Assembly: GCA_027730885.1 (NCBI GenBank)
Contig: JAQCHM010000130.1
Location: 1-8,325 of the forward strand
From: Actinomycetota bacterium
GTDB lineage: Bacteria; Actinomycetota; Acidimicrobiia; Acidimicrobiales; SZUA-35
Direction of reading: 5' to 3'
Length of the DNA: 8,325 nucleotides
Below are positions 5,845 to 8,325 of this stretch, piece after piece. The position numbers and the translations under genes are program-made. How positions within the stretch are numbered: position 1 is the stretch's first letter; the number at the start of each line of letters is the position of its first letter. The notes under the pieces were generated by a model that did not search any database, was not told the DNA's origin, and saw only the letters and a list, made by a program, of their open reading frames with translations.

Positions 5845-6558
5845 ATGGCTCGCCCACTCATCGGCCTCACCGGTCGCCGCAAGCCGGCTATGGCCATCGC
5901 CGGTTTCCCCGAGTCACTCCACGATCTGCCCGTCGACCTGTATCTCGCGGGATATGCGCAGGCCGTCATCGAAGCGGGAGGGATCCCGTTGCACCTGCCA
6001 CTCGACCTCGCACTCGACGACATCGGGTCCTCGCTCTCCCGGCTCGACGGCCTGGTGTTCACCGGCGGAGCCGACATCGACCCGGGTGAATACGGCTCCG
6101 AACCGGCGTGGGCCCCCTAGGACAGCGAGCCGTTGCGCGATGCGCACGAACGGGCGGTGCTCGGCGCGGCGATCCAACGTGAACTCCCGACGCTGGGCAT
6201 CTGCCGGGGCCTCCAGCTGCTGAACGTCCAGCAGGGTGGGACGCTCCACCAGGACGTTCCCACCCACGCCCGCTACGACGTCCCGCCCGACCACGAGGCC
6301 CACGAGGTGCGTTTCGTCGACGGCACGCGGTTGCACCGCCTCTATGGCCCCACGGCCAGCGTCAACACCCTTCATCACCAGACGATCGACCGGTTGGGAT
6401 CGGGCCTCAGCGTCGGCGCTGTTGCCGACGACGGAACGGTCGAAGCAATCGAGTTACAGGGCAAGCCGGTCCTCGCGGTGCAGTGGCACCCCGAGATGAT
6501 GCGCGGCCGTGCCGGCGATCCGGCGTTCGCCTGGCTCATTCAGGCCGCGTCGACCTGA
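5845..6558 (+). pseudogene. Gamma-glutamyl-gamma-aminobutyrate hydrolase (PuuD-like), interrupted by one amber codon
   Basis: A class I amidotransferase-fold hydrolase (peptidase C26) that in the Puu route cleaves gamma-glutamyl-GABA to glutamate and GABA. The N-terminus MARPLIGLTGRR and the strand GLVFTGGADIDPGEYG (69-84) are diagnostic. Codon 92 (6118-6120) is TAG. The same frame then continues as DSEPLRDAHERAVLGAAI, with the nucleophile in GICRGLQLLN (Cys120), HHQ near 174-176 and QWHPEM (His215, Glu217), to TGA 6558. With the amber read as an amino acid the protein would be 237 residues, close to the family's usual length. The stop falls in the variable loop between two conserved blocks. 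If terminated there, the 91-residue product lacks every catalytic residue. A TTG at 6133 could restart translation but would miss the first third of the fold. Divergent from the ligase gene. Confidence 0.85.
6118..6120 (+). other. In-frame TAG in PuuD-like gene
   Basis: TAG within CCTAGG, between EYGSEPAWAP and DSEPLRDA, with family sequence intact on both sides in one frame. One substitution restores a sense codon; CAG (Gln) is the transition neighbour. Confidence 0.9.
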
Positions 6559-6622
6559 TCGGGCCCAAGCACCACCCGCTCAGGATTTCGGGGGCAGCAC
6601 CGTGCGCCGTGTCGATCGGGAG

Positions 6623-6628
6623 TACGTT
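6623..6628 (+). promoter_or_regulatory. Likely -10 box of first coiled-coil gene
   Basis: TACGTT ends exactly 6 nt before ATG 6635. The second coiled-coil gene has TACATT at exactly the same distance, which supports both as leaderless promoters and both ATGs as starts. Confidence 0.5.
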
Positions 6629-6634
6629 CGGCCC

Positions 6635-7186
6635 ATGCAGGAACGTGCATCGTCGACGCAAGACGGGCAAGCGCCCGTTCCGATGCCTCTGGACGGACCG
6701 GTGATCGATCTCCGAGATCCCGGCGTCACCGACGGGCTGGCCGCGGCCCTCGGCAAGGTGGCTCAATCGATCGACCAGGTCGCCCACTTCAGCGCCCGAG
6801 CCGGTGCAGCCGAAGCGAGAGCCGAGATAGCGCTCCACGACCGCATGGCGGCGACCGGCCAGGTCAGACGTCTGAACGCCGACCTTGAATGCGAGCAGGC
6901 AGCGCGCCATCGCCTGGAAGTCGACTACACAGCCATGCAGCGCGAAGTCGAACTCCGAAGCGAACAGGTGCGCCGGCTCCAGGCCGACCTCGACCTCGTG
7001 CGCGATGACTACCGACGGCTGGCCCAGGTAGCCGAGACGGAGATCCGCCGCCTTCGGGGTGACCTCGCTACTGCTCGGCAAGCGGTCCACTACCTCGAGG
7101 CGCTCGTCGGCCGACGTCATCGCCGGCGCTACCAGGCGCTCACCACATCTGAAGAGGCGACCAGAGAACCCTTGCCCGGCAGGTAG
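6635..7186 (+). CDS. Coiled-coil protein of unknown function, paralogue of the next gene
   Basis: A 183-residue protein not recognised as a named family. After a Pro/Ser-rich N-terminus comes PVIDLRDPGVTDGLAAALGK (22-41), matched closely by VIDLRDPAVSEGLAA in the next gene. Residues about 45-160 are a long charged helix, rich in Ala, Glu, Arg, Leu and Gln, with heptad-like spacing (for example EVELRSEQVRRLQADLDLV), typical of a coiled coil. A basic patch GRRHRRRYQ (about 160-168) follows. No signal peptide or membrane segment is seen. The start ATG 6635 is chosen for the -10 box 6 nt upstream; GTG 6602 in the same frame is an alternative with a GGGGG stretch before it. Unlike its paralogue it lacks the helix-turn-helix-like N-terminus. 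The TAG stop at 7184 is in frame with the next gene. A DNA- or partner-binding scaffold role is only a guess. Confidence 0.75.
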   Translation: MQERASSTQDGQAPVPMPLDGPVIDLRDPGVTDGLAAALGKVAQSIDQVAHFSARAGAAEARAEIALHDRMAATGQVRRLNADLECEQAARHRLEVDYTAMQREVELRSEQVRRLQADLDLVRDDYRRLAQVAETEIRRLRGDLATARQAVHYLEALVGRRHRRRYQALTTSEEATREPLPGR

Positions 7187-7207
7187 GTCGCCGGCGCCCT
7201 CCCTCGC

Positions 7208-7213
7208 TACATT
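7208..7213 (+). promoter_or_regulatory. Likely -10 box of second coiled-coil gene
   Basis: TACATT ends 6 nt before ATG 7220, mirroring the TACGTT-N6-ATG arrangement of the preceding paralogue. It implies a leaderless mRNA and independent expression. Confidence 0.5.
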
Positions 7214-7219
7214 GCCGTC

Positions 7220-7867
7220 ATGGAGCGCGAACCGGTGGGACTCCAAGATGCGGTACGTGGTTGGGGCGTTTCCGAGCGCACGCTTCGACGTCGGCTCGGC
7301 GCAGGAGACGCGCCCCTGGCGCAGCGCGCCGGCGACGGCTCCTGGCTGGTGCCCACCGACTGGCTGGACAGCGAGTTCGAGCGCGCCGTCATCGACTTGC
7401 GGGACCCGGCGGTTTCCGAGGGGCTCGCGGCCATCGTGGCCGACCTGGGGACGATGGCCCAGCAGGTCACCGCAGCCGAAGTACGGGCCGCGGTCGCAGA
7501 GACCGAGCGAGCAGCCGCCGAAGCCCGACTCCGCGTTGTCTCCGACGAACTCGACACCGTCCGGGCCGAGCACGAGCATCTGCGGCAGGACTGCACCGTT
7601 CTTCGCCAGGAGAACGCCGTCCAAGCCGATCGTCTGCTCCGGGTCCAGACCGAGGCCGAGCAGGCATGGCGTGCATGGGAGGAGTCCCAGGCCGAAGCCG
7701 ACGCCAATCGGTCCGCAGCCCAAGCGATGATCGACCGCCTGTCTCGGCAGAACGAGAACAATCAGCAGAAACTCCGCATGCTCAAGTCGCTCACAAGCCG
7801 CCGGAAGAACCGATTGTTCAATCGTCTGTCCGACGACTTCGACCGCGAGCCCCTGACACAAGCCTGA
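7220..7867 (+). CDS. HTH-like plus coiled-coil protein of unknown function (KfrA-like architecture)
   Basis: A 215-residue protein. Residues 7-50 look like a MerR/excisionase-type DNA-binding segment: GLQDAVRGWGVSERTLRRRLGAGD forms a helix-turn-helix-like pattern, followed by a wing-like GDGSWLVPTDWL. VIDLRDPAVSEGLAA (57-71) matches the preceding paralogue. Residues about 80-190 are a long Ala/Glu/Arg-rich coiled coil (ETERAAAEARLRVVSDELD and onwards). The tail SRRKNRLFNRLSDDFDRE is basic then acidic. An N-terminal DNA-binding part with a long coiled coil recalls plasmid KfrA and similar nucleoid or partition factors, but this is an architectural likeness only. It lies 33 bases after its paralogue's stop and overlaps the start region of the next gene. 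With two related coiled coils side by side, a hetero-oligomer is plausible. Confidence 0.78.
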   Translation: MEREPVGLQDAVRGWGVSERTLRRRLGAGDAPLAQRAGDGSWLVPTDWLDSEFERAVIDLRDPAVSEGLAAIVADLGTMAQQVTAAEVRAAVAETERAAAEARLRVVSDELDTVRAEHEHLRQDCTVLRQENAVQADRLLRVQTEAEQAWRAWEESQAEADANRSAAQAMIDRLSRQNENNQQKLRMLKSLTSRRKNRLFNRLSDDFDREPLTQA

Positions 7868-8325
7868 GTCCGACGCTCCCCGACCATCCGTTCCTCGGTC
7901 GACCAGACCGCTTCGAGCAACTGGTCGACCTCACGCCCGGAGGCATCGACGCGTGGTGTTCGGGTCCTGACTGGGTGGTCTCGGCCCACGAAGCATTCGG
8001 GTCCGATGCCGAGCCCGTTGTCGTCGATCACGCCGGCGGGTTGGCCGCCCTCACGCGCTACCAGCTCGAGGACGGCCGGGTCGCCTTGGCCGGCATGGAA
8101 CCGATGTGGGGGTTCGCGTGTCCGATGGTGGGCCCGGACCCCGAGGGCCTGTCGGCCGCCACGGCCGATCAAGCAGGGTCTTTGTCCTGGGATCAGCTGG
8201 TTCTCCCTGGCTTCCCCGAGGATCTCGCGCTGGCTCGACGAGTTGCCCCCGCGCTTGCCCGGTTCGGCTCCGTGCTGGCGGGACCCGGGACCGCACGCCA
8301 GGTCGCGTCGATCGCCGACTTCGAG
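7864..8325 (+). CDS. Probable GNAT/CelD-like acetyltransferase, 5' part only
   Basis: A reading frame without stops runs from the end of the coiled-coil gene to the window edge: SPTLPDHPFLGRPDRFEQLV, then PDWVVSAHEAFG, VVVDHAGGLAALTRY, LAGMEPMWGFACPMVGPDP and SWDQLVLPGFPEDLALARRV. The WxxxAHEAFG start, the GGLAALTRY strand and the MEPMWGFACPMVG turn resemble the N-terminal half of CelD/BcsL-type GNAT proteins, which acylate amines or sugars; the acetyl-CoA site would lie beyond the window. No ATG, GTG or TTG occurs in this frame near its beginning. CTG 7864 overlaps the previous stop (CTGA, analogous to the common ATGA), and the first standard start is GTG 7972, inside PDWVVSAHEAFG. The codon pattern supports it as coding. 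The family assignment is moderate. Confidence 0.6.
   Translation, partial: MSPTLPDHPFLGRPDRFEQLVDLTPGGIDAWCSGPDWVVSAHEAFGSDAEPVVVDHAGGLAALTRYQLEDGRVALAGMEPMWGFACPMVGPDPEGLSAATADQAGSLSWDQLVLPGFPEDLALARRVAPALARFGSVLAGPGTARQVASIADFE

Noticed and set aside
7184..7222. TAG between the two coiled-coil genes is in frame with the second, as if one protein were split by an amber codon.
   Set aside because: In-frame placement has a one-in-three chance. Each gene has its own TACRTT-N6-ATG start, the intergenic codons look non-family, and the second protein begins with a natural N-terminal DNA-binding-like domain. Two separate genes is the simpler reading.
6536..7861. 441-codon minus-strand open frame opposite both coiled-coil genes.
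   Set aside because: It spans both plus-strand genes and their promoters, has no recognisable motif, and the plus strand has the better codon pattern and paralogous conservation.
1..8325. Full reassignment of TAG to an amino acid in this organism.
   Set aside because: TAG ends the binding-protein gene exactly where the family ends (1017-1015) and ends the first coiled-coil gene, and tandem TAG codons are poorly suited to suppression. Mutation or read error is more likely, though partial suppression is not excluded.

Overview
The base composition is high-GC with strong G/C codon-position bias. Several starts look leaderless (a TANNNT box 6-8 nt before ATG), and the protein families seen are an LivK-like lipoprotein binding protein, a CYP124/125-like P450 and a class-I-GATase/glutamine-synthetase group. 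Together these suggest an actinobacterium, possibly Acidimicrobiia. The taxonomic assignment is inference from style and not from a marker gene.

Layout. (1) 1-~713 (+): a HAMP/PAS/GGDEF signalling gene, open at the window's left edge and cut off inside the GGDEF domain. (2) ~713: an abrupt junction. On its other side lies a branched-chain-amino-acid-type ABC ATPase (LivF-like) on the minus strand, also cut off, so two convergent genes both lack their 3' parts. (3) 1015-2274 (-): an LivK-like substrate-binding lipoprotein, full length except for two tandem in-frame amber codons just after the lipoprotein linker. (4) 2275-2396: divergent regulatory region with a perfect 16-bp palindrome. (5) 2397-4408 (+): a two-gene operon, P450 then class I glutamine amidotransferase, with stop and start overlapping. 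(6) 4417-5706 or a little further (-): a glutamine-synthetase-family ligase of the PuuA/GlnA-like kind. (7) 5845-6558 (+), divergent from it: a PuuD-like gamma-glutamyl-GABA hydrolase broken by one in-frame amber codon before its catalytic Cys. (8) 6635-7186 and 7220-7867 (+): two paralogous coiled-coil proteins of unknown function, the second with an N-terminal helix-turn-helix-like segment. (9) 7864 to the right edge (+): the start of a probable GNAT/CelD-like acetyltransferase.

Working together. The ligase, the two class I amidotransferases and the P450 sit within about 4.2 kb. This fits an amine-assimilation or amine-degradation scheme in which a gamma-glutamyl amide is made, oxidised and hydrolysed (compare the Puu putrescine route). 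The adjacent ABC binding protein could supply a substrate. This pathway is inference from gene families; the substrate cannot be read from the sequence. The coiled-coil pair looks like an unrelated, uncharacterised module.

The main anomalies are the truncating junction near 713, the in-frame TAG codons in otherwise intact genes, and the lack of a conventional start codon at the expected N-terminus of the ligase and of the last gene. I see no tRNA, rRNA, CRISPR array, insertion sequence or convincing strong terminator.
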